DNA of 64,000 nt, taken from NCBI GenBank assembly GCA_030528565.1, contig JAUMYP010000010.1:1-64000 (forward strand), read 5' to 3'. Each line of letters begins with the position of its first letter. The stretch's first letter is position 1. Made by a program: the position numbers and the translations under genes. The DNA is from Pseudomonadota bacterium (GTDB taxonomy: Bacteria; Pseudomonadota; Gammaproteobacteria; Xanthomonadales; Xanthomonadaceae). Shown piece after piece: positions 43,335 to 53,640 of this stretch. The notes beneath the pieces were generated by a model. The model saw only the letters and a list, made by a program, of their open reading frames with translations. It did no database searches and was not told the DNA's origin.

Positions 43335-46300
43335 ATGAAAATGGCAAGCGGTTTTGACTGGGTGGAATTTTCTACCCGCCGCCGGGTCACGGTGCTGATG
43401 GCGACCCTGACCCTGGTGCTGTTTGGCCTGATTGCCTTGAGCGGCCTCAAGGTCAACCTGTTGCCGGACTTGAGCTATCCCACGCTCACCATCCGCACCG
43501 AATACACTGGCGCGGCGCCCGCGGAAATCGAAACCCTGATTACCCGCCCGGTGGAAGAAGCCGTGGGCGTGGCGCGCGGCCTGCGCAAACTCAAATCCGT
43601 CTCCCGCACCGGCCAGAGCGATGTGGTGCTGGCCTTTGCCTGGGGCACCGACATGGACAAGGCCAGCCTGGAAGTGCGCGACAAGATGGAGGCGCTGCAA
43701 CTGCCGCTGGAGGCCAAGCCGCCGACGCTGCTGCGCTTCAATCCGTCCACCGCGCCGATCATGCGTCTGGTGATTTCCAGTAGCGAAGCAGGCGGCAGCC
43801 TGCCGCGACTGCGCCGCTATGCCGATGATGATTTGAAGCGCAAGCTCGAAACCGTGCCGGGCGTGGCTGCGGTCAAGGTTGCCGGGGGGCTGGAAGATGA
43901 AATCCGCGTGGAGATTGACCCGCAGCGGCTGGCCGCGCTGAATATTCCGCTGGAGACGGTCATCAGCCGCCTGCAACAGGAAAACGTCAATCTCTCCGGC
44001 GGCCGGTTGGAAGATGGCAGCCAGCGCTGGCTGGTGCGCACCGTCAACCAGTTCGCCACGGTGGAAGATATTGAAAACCTGCTCCTGACCAGCCAGCGCA
44101 GTGGCGGGGGTGAGGCCGAAAGCGCCGCCGCGCAAATGGCGCGGGTGGCTGCGGCCAGCGGCGATGCTGCCGCGATGTCGGCAGCCGCTTCGGTGCAATC
44201 GGCCACCGGCGGCAGCCAGGCCGCGCCCGGTGGTGGCCTGCCGGTACGGCTGAAAGACGTGGCACAGGTAGCGCAGGGCTACAAGGAGCGCGAGGCGATT
44301 ATCCGCTTGGGCGGTCAAGAGGCAGTAGAGCTTGCCATCTACAAAGAGGGCGATGCCAATACCGTGGCCACCGCCGATGAAATCGAAAAGGCGCTGGCTA
44401 CCATCCGTAAGCAGCTGCCACAGGATGTAACCCTGGCCAGCATTGAGGACCAGTCCGGCTTCATCCGCAATGCCATTGCCGATGTCAAGTTCGATGCGCT
44501 GCTCGGCGGTGCGCTGGCAGTGCTGGTGATTTTCCTGTTCCTGCGCGATGGCTGGAGCACCTTCGTGATTTCGCTGTCGCTGCCGGTGTCCATCATCACC
44601 ACCTTCTTTTTTATGGGGCAGCTGGATTTGAGCCTGAACGTGATGTCGCTGGGCGGGCTGGCGCTGGCGACCGGGCTGGTGGTGGATGATTCCATCGTGG
44701 TGCTCGAATCCATCGCCAAGGCGCGCGAGCGCGGCCTTGGGGTATTGCAGGCGGCGATTACAGGTACCCGAGAAGTCAGCCTTGCGGTGGTGGCGTCCAC
44801 ACTCACCACCATCGCGGTGTTCTTGCCGCTGGTATTTGTCGAAGGCATCGCCGGGCAATTGTTCCGAGACCAGGCGCTGACCGTGGCGATCGCCATCGCC
44901 GTTTCGCTGCTGGTGTCGATGACCCTGATTCCGATGTTGTCATCGCTCAAAGCCCGCGCCCCGCTGGCGTTTCCCGACGAGCCATTGCCGCCTGTCGCAC
45001 AGCGTGAAGTGCGCGGCTGGCGCAAGCCGTTGGTGCTCGCCGGGCGCGGCATCAAGGGGCTGATTCCGGCGCTGGGCTATGCCTTTGCCTGGTCAGTGGT
45101 GCGCCTCTGGCGGCTCATCGTGCGACTGCTATCGCCCATCATGCAGCGCGCCAGCGATTTGGCGATGCGCCCTTATGCGCGTGCAGAAAACGGCTATTTG
45201 CAGCTGCTGCCCAAGGCTTTGGCCCATCCTGGCAAGGTGCTGTTGCTGGCCGCCATCGCCTTTGCCATCAGCATGTGGATGCTGCCGCGCCTGGGCACCG
45301 ACCTGATTCCGCAACTGGCGCAAGAGCGCTTTGAAATGACGGTGAAACTGCCGCCGGGCACGCCGCTGCGCGAAACCGATGCGCTGTTGCAGCGCTTGCA
45401 GGCCGAACATGGCAAAGCCGAGGGCGTGCGTGCGCTGTACGGCGTCAGCGGCAGCGGTACGCGGCTGGATGCCAATCCCGCTGATAGCGGCGAGAACATT
45501 GCCAAACTCAGCATCGTGATGGAAAACGGTGGCAGCGCGGCGCTGGAGAGCCGTTTGAGCGAGCGCCTGCGGCAGAGCCTTGCCGGGCAGAAAGACGTGG
45601 CGGTGGACTTCAGCCGTCCGGAACTGTTTGCACTGGCCGCGCCGCTGGAAATCGAAATTTCAGGTGCCAGTCTTGAAAGCGTGGAAGCGGCCGGGCGCGA
45701 TTTGGCCGAGCGCCTGCGCGCGCATCCGCATTACACCGATGTCAAAACCACGGTGGAGCAGGGCTGGCCGGAAGTGCGGATACATTTTGACCAGAGTCGT
45801 GCCGCCGCCCTGGGGCTGACCACCCGGCAGATTGCCGATGCGGTGGTCAAGCAGGTGCGCGGTGAAGTCGCCACCCGCTATCACCTGCGCGAGCGACAGA
45901 TTGATGTGCGCGTGCGCGCCGGACAAGCGCAGCGCAGCAGCGTCGAGGATATCCGCAACCTGCTGGTGAATATCGGCAGCGGCACACCACTGCGGCTTTC
46001 TGCGGTGGCGGAAGTGGAGGCAGGTCAGGGGCCTTCGGAAATCCATCGCGCCGACCAGGCACGGGTGGCGCTGGTCTCGGCCAATCTGCACGGCATCGAC
46101 CTTGGCACGGCGATGACCGAGGTGCAGCGCATGGTGGCGGAAAAACCGCTGGGTGCGGATATCGGGCTTGCCATTGGCGGCCAGGGCGAGGAGCTGCAAG
46201 GCTCGCTGCGCTCACTGCTGTTTGCCTTCGCGCTGGCGGTGTTTCTGGTGTATCTGGTGATGGCCTCGCAGTTCGAGTCGCTGCTGCACCCGTTCGTGAT

Positions 46301-46784
46301 TTTGTTCACCATCCCGCTGGCGCTGGTGGGCGCGGTGCTGGCATTGTTCCTCACCGGCCATGCGGTTTCGGTGGTGGTATTCATCGGCCTGATTCTGCTG
46401 GTCGGGCTGGTCACCAAAAACGCCATCATCCTGGTGGACCGGGTGAACCAGTTGCGCATCGCCGGGCTGCCCAAGCGCCAGGCACTGCTGGAAGGGGCGC
46501 GCTCGCGCCTGCGGCCCATCGTCATGACCAGCGCCTGCACCCTGTTTGGCTTCCTGCCGCTGGCGCTGGCCGTGGGCGAGGGTGCGGAGGTGCGCAGCCC
46601 GATGGCGATTACCGTAATTGGCGGCCTGATTGTCTCCACCCTGCTGACGCTGCTGGTCATCCCGGTGATGTATGACTTGCTCGACCGCAAGCCTGATGCC
46701 GACTACGCCGCGCGCGCGCAGCGCGAGCGTGAGGAAAACCGCGCCCTGTCGGACGCGCTCGGGACGGAAGGAGGCGCCTCATGA
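43335..46784 (+). CDS. RND efflux permease, first of a pair (complete proton-relay residues)
   Basis: A 1149-residue HAE-1-type RND permease with 12 membrane helices and two large periplasmic loops. Helix 4 carries both relay aspartates (GLVVDDSIVVLES) and helix 10 the relay lysine (GLVTKNAIILVDR), as in AcrB. It is about 100 residues longer than AcrB. Part of this is an Ala/Ser/Gly-rich insertion in the first periplasmic loop near residues 255-300, and part a cytoplasmic insertion around 540-600. It overlaps the second permease gene by 4 bases (ATGA). With one adaptor and two permeases the operon resembles MdtABC-type heteromeric pumps. The substrate is unknown. Confidence 0.92.
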   Translation: MKMASGFDWVEFSTRRRVTVLMATLTLVLFGLIALSGLKVNLLPDLSYPTLTIRTEYTGAAPAEIETLITRPVEEAVGVARGLRKLKSVSRTGQSDVVLAFAWGTDMDKASLEVRDKMEALQLPLEAKPPTLLRFNPSTAPIMRLVISSSEAGGSLPRLRRYADDDLKRKLETVPGVAAVKVAGGLEDEIRVEIDPQRLAALNIPLETVISRLQQENVNLSGGRLEDGSQRWLVRTVNQFATVEDIENLLLTSQRSGGGEAESAAAQMARVAAASGDAAAMSAAASVQSATGGSQAAPGGGLPVRLKDVAQVAQGYKEREAIIRLGGQEAVELAIYKEGDANTVATADEIEKALATIRKQLPQDVTLASIEDQSGFIRNAIADVKFDALLGGALAVLVIFLFLRDGWSTFVISLSLPVSIITTFFFMGQLDLSLNVMSLGGLALATGLVVDDSIVVLESIAKARERGLGVLQAAITGTREVSLAVVASTLTTIAVFLPLVFVEGIAGQLFRDQALTVAIAIAVSLLVSMTLIPMLSSLKARAPLAFPDEPLPPVAQREVRGWRKPLVLAGRGIKGLIPALGYAFAWSVVRLWRLIVRLLSPIMQRASDLAMRPYARAENGYLQLLPKALAHPGKVLLLAAIAFAISMWMLPRLGTDLIPQLAQERFEMTVKLPPGTPLRETDALLQRLQAEHGKAEGVRALYGVSGSGTRLDANPADSGENIAKLSIVMENGGSAALESRLSERLRQSLAGQKDVAVDFSRPELFALAAPLEIEISGASLESVEAAGRDLAERLRAHPHYTDVKTTVEQGWPEVRIHFDQSRAAALGLTTRQIADAVVKQVRGEVATRYHLRERQIDVRVRAGQAQRSSVEDIRNLLVNIGSGTPLRLSAVAEVEAGQGPSEIHRADQARVALVSANLHGIDLGTAMTEVQRMVAEKPLGADIGLAIGGQGEELQGSLRSLLFAFALAVFLVYLVMASQFESLLHPFVILFTIPLALVGAVLALFLTGHAVSVVVFIGLILLVGLVTKNAIILVDRVNQLRIAGLPKRQALLEGARSRLRPIVMTSACTLFGFLPLALAVGEGAEVRSPMAITVIGGLIVSTLLTLLVIPVMYDLLDRKPDADYAARAQREREENRALSDALGTEGGAS

Positions 46785-49700
46785 GCATGGCCCGCCTCAG
46801 TATCCGCCGCCCGGTGACCACCATCATGCTGTTCGTGTCGATGGTGGTGGTCGGCCTGATTGCCGCCGTGCGCCTGCCGCTGGAGGCGATGCCGGATGTC
46901 TCCGCGCCGTTCTTGTACGTGATGCTGCCCTATGCCGGCAGCACGCCGGAGGAGAACGAGCGCAACCTGCTGCGCCCGGCAGAAGAAGCCCTGGCCACCA
47001 TGAAAGGCGTGAAAAGCCTGCAAGGCAATGCCAGCGCGGAAAGCGCCGGGGTGTTTGTGGCGTTTTCCGACTGGGGGCGGGATATCGCCCTGGCCACCGC
47101 CGAGGCGCGCGAGCGCATTGATGCCATACGCAGCGAGCTGCCCGATGATTTCCGCCGCTACATGGTGTTCAAATGGTCCAGCGCCGACCAGGCGATGCTG
47201 CGCCTGCGCCTGTCCAGCCAGACGCTGGACTTGACCGGCGAATACGAGCGTATCGAGCGCAGCTACAAGCGCCGCCTGCAACGCATCCCCGGCGTTGCCA
47301 AGGTGGAAATCTTCGGCGCCCCGGCCAATGAAGTGGAAATCGCGGTATCGCCCGAGCGCATGAATGCCCACGGCATCAGCCTGAACGCATTGGCCGCGCA
47401 GTTGCAGCGCGTCAATTTCTCCGTCTCTGCCGGTGATATCGACAATGGCCTGCAAAAATTCCGGGTGCAGCCCCTGGGCGAGCTGCATTCGCTACAGGCG
47501 CTGCGCAGCCTGCGGCTGGATACGCGCGGCACCACGCTTGCCGATATCGCCGAGGTCAAGTTAAAGCCGGTTGAGCAGCGCAGTGAGCGCCGCCTGGACG
47601 GGCGGCCTTCGGTGACGCTGGAAATCTTCAAGGAGCGCGATGCCAATCTGGTGGAAGTCTCGCGCGCGGTAAAGGCGGAAATCGCCGCCATCAATGCCCA
47701 GGGCGGGCAGGGCGATATTCATCTGCGCGTGGTCGAAGACCAGGGCGAGGCGGTGCTGAAGTCGCTGCTGTCGCTGGCCGAGGCTGGCGCCATTGGCCTG
47801 CTGCTCTCGGTCATCGTGCTGTATTTCTTCCTGCGCGACTGGGCGGCGACGCTGATGGTCACGCTGTCCATCCCGATTTGCTTCGTGATGACGCTGGGCT
47901 TCATGTATTTCGCCGGACTGACGCTCAATGTGCTGTCGATGATGGGCTTGCTGCTGGCCATCGGCATGTTGGTGGACAACGCCGTGGTGGTGGTGGAATC
48001 CATCTGGCAGGAGCGCGAAAAAGCGCCGGAAAGTCCCCGGCTGGCGGCCATCCTCGGCACCCGCCATGTGGCGATTGCGCTCTCGGCTGGCACGCTCAGC
48101 AGCTGCATGGTGTTCCTGCCCAACCTGTTTGGCGAGCGCAATGTCATCTCCATTTACCTGGCGCAGATTGCCTTCACCATCAGCGTGTCGCTGCTGGCCT
48201 CCTGGCTGGTGGCCGTCAGCCTGATTCCGATGCTGGCCGCGCGGCTGAAACGCCCGCCGCTGCTGCAACAGCGCCATGGCCTGATTCATGGCCTGCAACT
48301 GCGCTATGAAAAACTGCTGCGCTGGACGCTGGCGCACCGGCGCGCCTCGCTGGCGGTCATCGTGCTGGTATCGCTGCTCAGCCTGATACCGATGAGCCAG
48401 ACCAAAAGCGACATGTTCGGCGGTGAGGAATCGGGCAGCGCCTATGTCAATGTGCAGTGGAACGATGCCTACAGCCTTGAGCAGATGCGCCAGGAAATGC
48501 TGCGCCTGGAAGCTCATCTTGAGGCGCGGCGCGATGAATACGGCATCCGGCAAATCTCCACCCGCTTTGGCGAAGGCGGCGGCGCCGGTATCCATCTGGA
48601 TTTGGGGGACGAAGTGGATGCCAAAACCACCAGCGAAATTACCGAGGCCATCCGCAAAGACCTGCCGCAATCGGCGATGGCCAGCTTCAGCATGGGCTGG
48701 CAAGGCGGGCAGGGCGGACAGGCACAGATGCAAACCCTGGAAGTGCGCCTGGTGGGCGACTCTACACAAACCCTGAACGAGCTGGCTGCCGACATCCTGC
48801 CGATGCTTGCGCGCCGCAGTGAGCTGCGCGATGTGCGCGTGGACATGGGCGAGCGCAATACCGAACTTCTGCTGCGCGTGGACCGGGAACGCTCGGCCGC
48901 ATTTGGCTTCAATGCGCAGCAAGTGGCAAGCTTCATCGGTATCGCCCTGCGCGGCCAGCCACTGCGGGAAATGCGCCGTGGCGATAGCGAAGTCGCGGTC
49001 ACCTTGCGCTTTGCCGATGCCAGACACACCACCTGGCAGGCGCTGCAAGCCTTTACCGTGAAGGCCGAGGATGGCCGCGAACTGCCGTTGTCGGCACTGG
49101 TCAGCATGCAGCCGCAACCCGCGGCCAATGTCATCACCCATACCAACCGCCAGACCACGCTGACCCTGAGCGCCAGAGCCGCGCCGGAAACCACTGCGCC
49201 TGAAGCGCGCCAGGCGATGCAGGCGGTGCTGGACAAGGTCGCCTGGCCTGCCGGTTATCACTACAGCTTTGACTCGGTCAATGTCTTTGACGGCGGTGAA
49301 GCTGGCAAGCGCATGATGTTCAACCTCATCATCGCGCTCATCATGATTTATGTGGTGATGGCGGCGGTATTTGAATCGCTGCTGTTCCCCAGCGCCATCA
49401 TGAGTGGCGTGCTGTTCTCGGTATTCGGCGTGTACTGGCTGTTCTGGCTGACCGGCACCGACTTCAACATCATGGCGCTGATTGGCATCCTGGTACTGAT
49501 GGGCGTGGTGGTGAACAACGGCATCGTGATGATTGAGCACATCAACCACCACCGCCGCGCAGGCTTGGGCCGCACCGAGGCGCTGGTGGCTGGCAGCCGC
49601 GAGCGCCTGCGGCCAATCCTGATGACCATGGGCACCGCCATCCTCGCCATGATTCCGATTGCCATTGGCGATACCCGCATGGCTGGCGAAGGCCCCAGCT

Positions 49701-49864
49701 ACTATCCGATGGCACGCGCCATCGCTGGCGGCCTGGCCTTCTCCACCGTGGTCAGTCTGCTACTCCTGCCCACCATCTACGCGCTACTGGACGACTGGCG
49801 CATCCGCAGCCAAGCCCTGTGGCAACGCGCCCGTGGTGAAAAAGCGGAGTTGGCAACTGTTTGA
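46781..49864 (+). CDS. RND efflux permease, second of a pair (altered relay residues)
   Basis: A 1027-residue RND permease with the usual 12-helix layout and length. In helix 4 it has one aspartate followed by asparagine (GMLVDNAVVVVES), and in helix 10 asparagine where AcrB has the key lysine (GVVVNNGIVMIEH). These changes go together in a distinct RND subgroup. Its ATG overlaps the stop of the first permease gene, so equal production and heteromer formation are plausible. The stop codon abuts a dispersed repeat fragment. The next gene, sstT, is convergent. Confidence 0.92.
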   Translation: MSMARLSIRRPVTTIMLFVSMVVVGLIAAVRLPLEAMPDVSAPFLYVMLPYAGSTPEENERNLLRPAEEALATMKGVKSLQGNASAESAGVFVAFSDWGRDIALATAEARERIDAIRSELPDDFRRYMVFKWSSADQAMLRLRLSSQTLDLTGEYERIERSYKRRLQRIPGVAKVEIFGAPANEVEIAVSPERMNAHGISLNALAAQLQRVNFSVSAGDIDNGLQKFRVQPLGELHSLQALRSLRLDTRGTTLADIAEVKLKPVEQRSERRLDGRPSVTLEIFKERDANLVEVSRAVKAEIAAINAQGGQGDIHLRVVEDQGEAVLKSLLSLAEAGAIGLLLSVIVLYFFLRDWAATLMVTLSIPICFVMTLGFMYFAGLTLNVLSMMGLLLAIGMLVDNAVVVVESIWQEREKAPESPRLAAILGTRHVAIALSAGTLSSCMVFLPNLFGERNVISIYLAQIAFTISVSLLASWLVAVSLIPMLAARLKRPPLLQQRHGLIHGLQLRYEKLLRWTLAHRRASLAVIVLVSLLSLIPMSQTKSDMFGGEESGSAYVNVQWNDAYSLEQMRQEMLRLEAHLEARRDEYGIRQISTRFGEGGGAGIHLDLGDEVDAKTTSEITEAIRKDLPQSAMASFSMGWQGGQGGQAQMQTLEVRLVGDSTQTLNELAADILPMLARRSELRDVRVDMGERNTELLLRVDRERSAAFGFNAQQVASFIGIALRGQPLREMRRGDSEVAVTLRFADARHTTWQALQAFTVKAEDGRELPLSALVSMQPQPAANVITHTNRQTTLTLSARAAPETTAPEARQAMQAVLDKVAWPAGYHYSFDSVNVFDGGEAGKRMMFNLIIALIMIYVVMAAVFESLLFPSAIMSGVLFSVFGVYWLFWLTGTDFNIMALIGILVLMGVVVNNGIVMIEHINHHRRAGLGRTEALVAGSRERLRPILMTMGTAILAMIPIAIGDTRMAGEGPSYYPMARAIAGGLAFSTVVSLLLLPTIYALLDDWRIRSQALWQRARGEKAELATV

Positions 49865-49935
49865 GGCTCTGAGAGGCGTATGGGCAACGGATGCTTTGAC
49901 AGTCAATATCCGTTCTGACTTTGAACTGGCTGTTG
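49862..49935. repeat. Decayed repeat between convergent RND permease and sstT genes
   Basis: The left edge GAGGCTCTGAGAGGC directly follows the permease stop. The right edge CCGTTCTGACTTTGAACTGG matches the end at 56058-56087 (CGTTCTGAGAGACTTTGAGC). The repeat forms the final codons of sstT on the minus strand. Confidence 0.55.
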
Positions 49936-51138
49936 AGCACGGTGATTTGAAGGATCCGCCGCTGCGGTAAACAGGATATCGGTGGAGGAGTTCAGCGCCG
50001 TTTCCACCGAGTCCTGCACCACGCCGATGATGAAGCCGATGGCGACCACCTGCATGGCGATTTCGTTGGGGATATTGAAAAGGCTGGTGGCCAGGGGAAT
50101 CAGCAGCAGTGAGCCCCCGGCCACGCCGGAAGCGCCGCACGCGCCCAGTGTGGCGATGAGCGATAGCAAGAGCGCCGAGCCAAAATCCACTTGAATCCCC
50201 AGGGTATGCGCGGCGGCCAGGGTCATGACATTGATGGTGATGGCAGCGCCCGCCATATTGATGGTGGCGCCCAGTGGGATGCTTACCGAATACAGGTCCG
50301 GGTTCAGCCCCAGCTTGCGCGCCAGATTGATGTTGACGGGAATATTGGCTGCCGAGCTGCGGGTGAAAAATGCGGTAAGGCCCGATTCGCGCAGGCAGGT
50401 GAGTACCAGCGGATAGGGGTTGCGGCGGGTTTTGAGCAATACAATCAGCGGGTTGACCAGCAGGGCGATGAACAGCATTGAGCCCACCAGCACCGCCAGC
50501 AAGCGCGCATAGCCCAGCAGTGCGCCAAAGCCGGTCTCGGCGACGCTGCTGGCCACCAGCCCAAGGATGCCGACGGGGGCGGCGCGAATCACCCAGCGCA
50601 CTACTTGCGAAACGGCATCGGCCAAATCGCCAATCAGCTCGCGGGTCGGTGCATTTGCCCGGCGCAGCGCCAGGCCAAGCAGGATGGCCCAGGTGAGGAT
50701 GCCGATGTAATTGGCATTGGCAAGCGCCGCTACCGGGTTGGCGACCAGATTCATCAGGAGGCCCATCAGCACTTCTTGCAGGTTGGCCGGAGCAGCTTGC
50801 TGGGCGGCATCAAGACTCAGTTCCAGCCGGGTGGGGAACAGGAAACTGGCGGCAACAGCGGTGAGGGCGGCCAGGAATGTGCCGGCCAGATACATCACCA
50901 GTACCGGACGGATATGGCGTCCGGATGCGGCCTGAAAGCGGCACAGCGCCGATGTCACCAGCACGAAAATCAGCACCGGGGCGAGCGCCTTGAGCGCGCC
51001 GACAAACAGGTTGCCCAGCAGCGAAAGCGCGGTGCCTGCAACGGGCAAAAACGTGCCAATCAGTGCGCCCAATAGCAGTGCCAGCGCGATTTGTGGCACC
51101 AGACCAAAGCGTTCGGCGGGCGTGGCGGCAGTATCCAT
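49903..51138 (-). CDS. sstT: Serine/threonine:sodium symporter SstT
   Basis: SstT imports serine and threonine with sodium. The 411-residue protein has about eight helices plus re-entrant hairpins and the family motifs [45 protein letters not shown] and [19 protein letters not shown]. The start at 51138 has AAGGA 7 bases upstream. The last residues after [10 protein letters not shown] are unlike other SstT proteins and are encoded by a dispersed repeat fragment. This suggests that the original stop was lost to a repeat insertion. It is divergent from the S9 peptidase gene. Confidence 0.92.
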   Translation of the reverse strand: MDTAATPAERFGLVPQIALALLLGALIGTFLPVAGTALSLLGNLFVGALKALAPVLIFVLVTSALCRFQAASGRHIRPVLVMYLAGTFLAALTAVAASFLFPTRLELSLDAAQQAAPANLQEVLMGLLMNLVANPVAALANANYIGILTWAILLGLALRRANAPTRELIGDLADAVSQVVRWVIRAAPVGILGLVASSVAETGFGALLGYARLLAVLVGSMLFIALLVNPLIVLLKTRRNPYPLVLTCLRESGLTAFFTRSSAANIPVNINLARKLGLNPDLYSVSIPLGATINMAGAAITINVMTLAAAHTLGIQVDFGSALLLSLIATLGACGASGVAGGSLLLIPLATSLFNIPNEIAMQVVAIGFIIGVVQDSVETALNSSTDILFTAAADPSNHRAQQPVQSQNGY

Positions 51139-51281
51139 GGGTATTCCTTGACAGGCAGGGAGGTGCAAAGAGTAGGGCAAAACACGGGCGTGCTCACAAA
51201 AATAAGTTCGGCCAGTGCAATGGGCTTGTCATCTTGGCGCATGCCATTCAAAGTGGCGGCAGGTTCCATGGGGAGTTCCCG

Positions 51282-53300
51282 ATGAAAATGATGAAAACCG
51301 CGCTGGCAGGCGCAGTCCTGCTTGCCAGCAGCAGTGTGGCGGCACAGTCCGGCATGAATTTGCAGCAACTGGCGCAACTGCGTGCAGTGACGCAAGTGAA
51401 AATCAGCCCGAATGGGCGGCAACTGGCCTATGCCCTGGCGGTGCCGCGCCAGCCAGGCGTGGATGCAGACGGTGCGGCGCGTGTCGAGTTGCATATCAGC
51501 GATGCCCAGGGTGTGAGCCGTGGCTTTGTCACCGGCCAGGTGAATGTCGGCGCGCTGCACTGGCAGGCCGACTCTGCGGCGGTGACCTATCTTGCCAAGC
51601 GTGAAGGCGACGACACCCGCAGGCTGTACCGCATCCCGGTGGCCGGTGGCGAATCGCAGCCGCTTATCAAGCTGAAAACCGATATCCGCAGCTATAGCTT
51701 CTCGCCTGATGGCCGCAGGGTGGCGCTGCTGGCAGCGGTGCCGGAAAGCAAAGAAGTGGAGGCATTGAAGCAAAAAGGCTTCAGCCAAAAGGTTTACGAA
51801 GAAGACTGGCGGCCGGTGGGGGTCTGGATTGCCGAGCTTGGCGAGGGCAAGGCTGCGCCGCGCCTGCTGCCGGTGCAAGGCAGCGTGCAGTCGGTGAGCT
51901 GGAGCCCGGCCGGTGACCGTCTGGCGCTGGCAGTGGCGCGCACCGAGCTGACTGACGACATCATGGTCAATACCCGTATCCAGATAGTTGCGCCCGATGG
52001 CAGGCTGCTGGGGCGGGTGGATAATCCCGGCAAGCTGGGCAAGCTCGCCTGGAGCCGTGACGGTGAGCATCTGGCCTTTATCTCCGCCGCCGACAAGCAT
52101 GACTCGATGCAGGGGCGGTTGATGGTGACTGGCAAGCGTGGTGGCGAATTCCGCGATGTATTGCCCGGCCTGCCCGGGCAGGTGGCGGACATGGAATGGC
52201 TTGCGGACAACAGGCTGCTGTTTGTCAGCCACGAAGGCGTGGAAGCGCGGGTAGGCGAAGTCGCTGCCACGGGCGGTGCGGCGCGCGATGTGCTGGCCCT
52301 GGGCGGGCCGATTTGGACAGGCATCTCCGCAAGCCGTGATGGCAAGCTGGGGCTTCTGGGCAGTACCGCGCAGCATCCTGCCGAGGCGTTTATCGCCGAA
52401 GCCGGCAATGCCAGACGGCTGACGCAGAGCAATCCGCAACTGGCGCATATCGCCCTGGCGCGGCAGGAAGTGGTGCGCTACAAGAGCCGTGACGGGCTGG
52501 AACTGGAAGGCCTGCTGATTCATCCGCTGAAGCGGCGCGGCAATGCCCGCGTGCCGCTGGTGACCATCGTCCATGGCGGCCCGGAGTCGCATTATTCCAA
52601 CGGCTGGCTGACGGCTTATTCGCAGCCGGTGCAGGTGCTGGCCGCAGAAGGCTTTGCCTCGTTCCTGCCCAATTACCGCAGCAGCACCGGGCGCGGGGTG
52701 GAGTTTTCCAAACTGGGCTTTGGCAAGCCGGGCATGGGCGAGTTCGATGACATCGTCGATGGCGTTGACCACCTGATTGCCAGCGGCCTTGTCGATAAGG
52801 GCAAAGTTGGCATCACCGGCGGCTCCTATGGCGGCTATGCCAGCGCCTGGGGCGCGACCTATTACAGCGAGCGTTTTGCCGCATCGGTGATGTTTGTCGG
52901 CATTTCCGACCAGTCCAGCCTGATTACCACCGGCGATATCCCCTGGGAGCAGTATCTGGTGCATATGGGCAAATGGCCGTGGGAGGACGAGACCATGTTC
53001 CGCCAGCAAAGCCCGGTAAATCATGCCGCCAAGTCACGCACGCCGACCCTGATTCTGCATGGAGAGGCCGACCCGCGCGTGCCGGTGATGCAGTCCTACA
53101 TGATGTATCGCTATCTGAAGCTGGCCGGGCAGGCGCCGGTGCGGCTGGTGCTGTATCCGGGCGAGGGGCATGGCAACCAGCGCGCCGCTTCGCGTTATGA
53201 CTATTCGTTGCGGTTGCTGCGCTGGATGCAGCATTATCTGACCGGCCCCGGTGGCGAGCCGCCGCCGTATGCGCTGGACTATCAACTGCCGAAGAAGTGA
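51282..53300 (+). CDS. Exported S9 family prolyl oligopeptidase-like peptidase
   Basis: A 672-residue serine peptidase of family S9 (acylaminoacyl peptidase/DPP-like). A signal peptide (MKMMKTALAGAVLLASSSVAAQ) is followed by a beta-propeller domain with several D/G-rich blades (ISPNGRQLAYALA, FSPDGRRVALLA, WSPAGDRLALA). The alpha/beta-hydrolase domain follows, with catalytic serine in GITGGSYGGYAS, aspartate in LHGEADPRVP and histidine in PGEGHGNQRA. The ATG at 51282 has GGGGAG 8 bases upstream. It should act in the periplasm on oligopeptides, perhaps with proline specificity, which cannot be confirmed. It is divergent from sstT. Confidence 0.92.
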   Translation: MKMMKTALAGAVLLASSSVAAQSGMNLQQLAQLRAVTQVKISPNGRQLAYALAVPRQPGVDADGAARVELHISDAQGVSRGFVTGQVNVGALHWQADSAAVTYLAKREGDDTRRLYRIPVAGGESQPLIKLKTDIRSYSFSPDGRRVALLAAVPESKEVEALKQKGFSQKVYEEDWRPVGVWIAELGEGKAAPRLLPVQGSVQSVSWSPAGDRLALAVARTELTDDIMVNTRIQIVAPDGRLLGRVDNPGKLGKLAWSRDGEHLAFISAADKHDSMQGRLMVTGKRGGEFRDVLPGLPGQVADMEWLADNRLLFVSHEGVEARVGEVAATGGAARDVLALGGPIWTGISASRDGKLGLLGSTAQHPAEAFIAEAGNARRLTQSNPQLAHIALARQEVVRYKSRDGLELEGLLIHPLKRRGNARVPLVTIVHGGPESHYSNGWLTAYSQPVQVLAAEGFASFLPNYRSSTGRGVEFSKLGFGKPGMGEFDDIVDGVDHLIASGLVDKGKVGITGGSYGGYASAWGATYYSERFAASVMFVGISDQSSLITTGDIPWEQYLVHMGKWPWEDETMFRQQSPVNHAAKSRTPTLILHGEADPRVPVMQSYMMYRYLKLAGQAPVRLVLYPGEGHGNQRAASRYDYSLRLLRWMQHYLTGPGGEPPPYALDYQLPKK

Positions 53301-53319
53301 GTTGTTGGAAAACACGGGC

Positions 53320-53640
53320 TGAATTGCCATCATCCCCGTACCTTGCTGCGGGGATGGGGGGTGTTCTTGCGGTATTTCAGTGCCGGGATATGCGCCCGGC
53401 AGCGCACCCACTTTCTTTTAAAAAGAAAGTGGGCAAAGAAACTGCCCTGGCTGACGCGCCCCGCTACGCGGGCTACCCTGCGTTCCTCGCGGCAAATGGC
53501 GACAGGGCAAACTCGCGCTGCTCAAACATGCCCTGTCTTGTTTCCATTTGCCGCTGCGGTACTCGGCGCGCCAGAACAGGGCGGAAAGTCAAAAGCAAAA
53601 GCGGTTGAGCCGCAGCCATCAAGCCAAGCGAACCCAACAT
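53320..53640. repeat. Non-coding repetitive intergenic region with three hairpins
   Basis: About 320 bases without a real gene. Hairpins are CATCCCCG/CGGGGATG (53331-53356), TGCCGGG/CCCGGCA (53381-53401) and a 27-base near-perfect palindrome around CCCACTTTCTTTT (53407-53433). The rest resembles an intergenic repeat seen in many Xanthomonadaceae and relatives, whose chance frames read KRKWAKK ... RPATRATLRSS and are often wrongly annotated as proteins. It runs to the start of the M14 gene. Confidence 0.65.
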
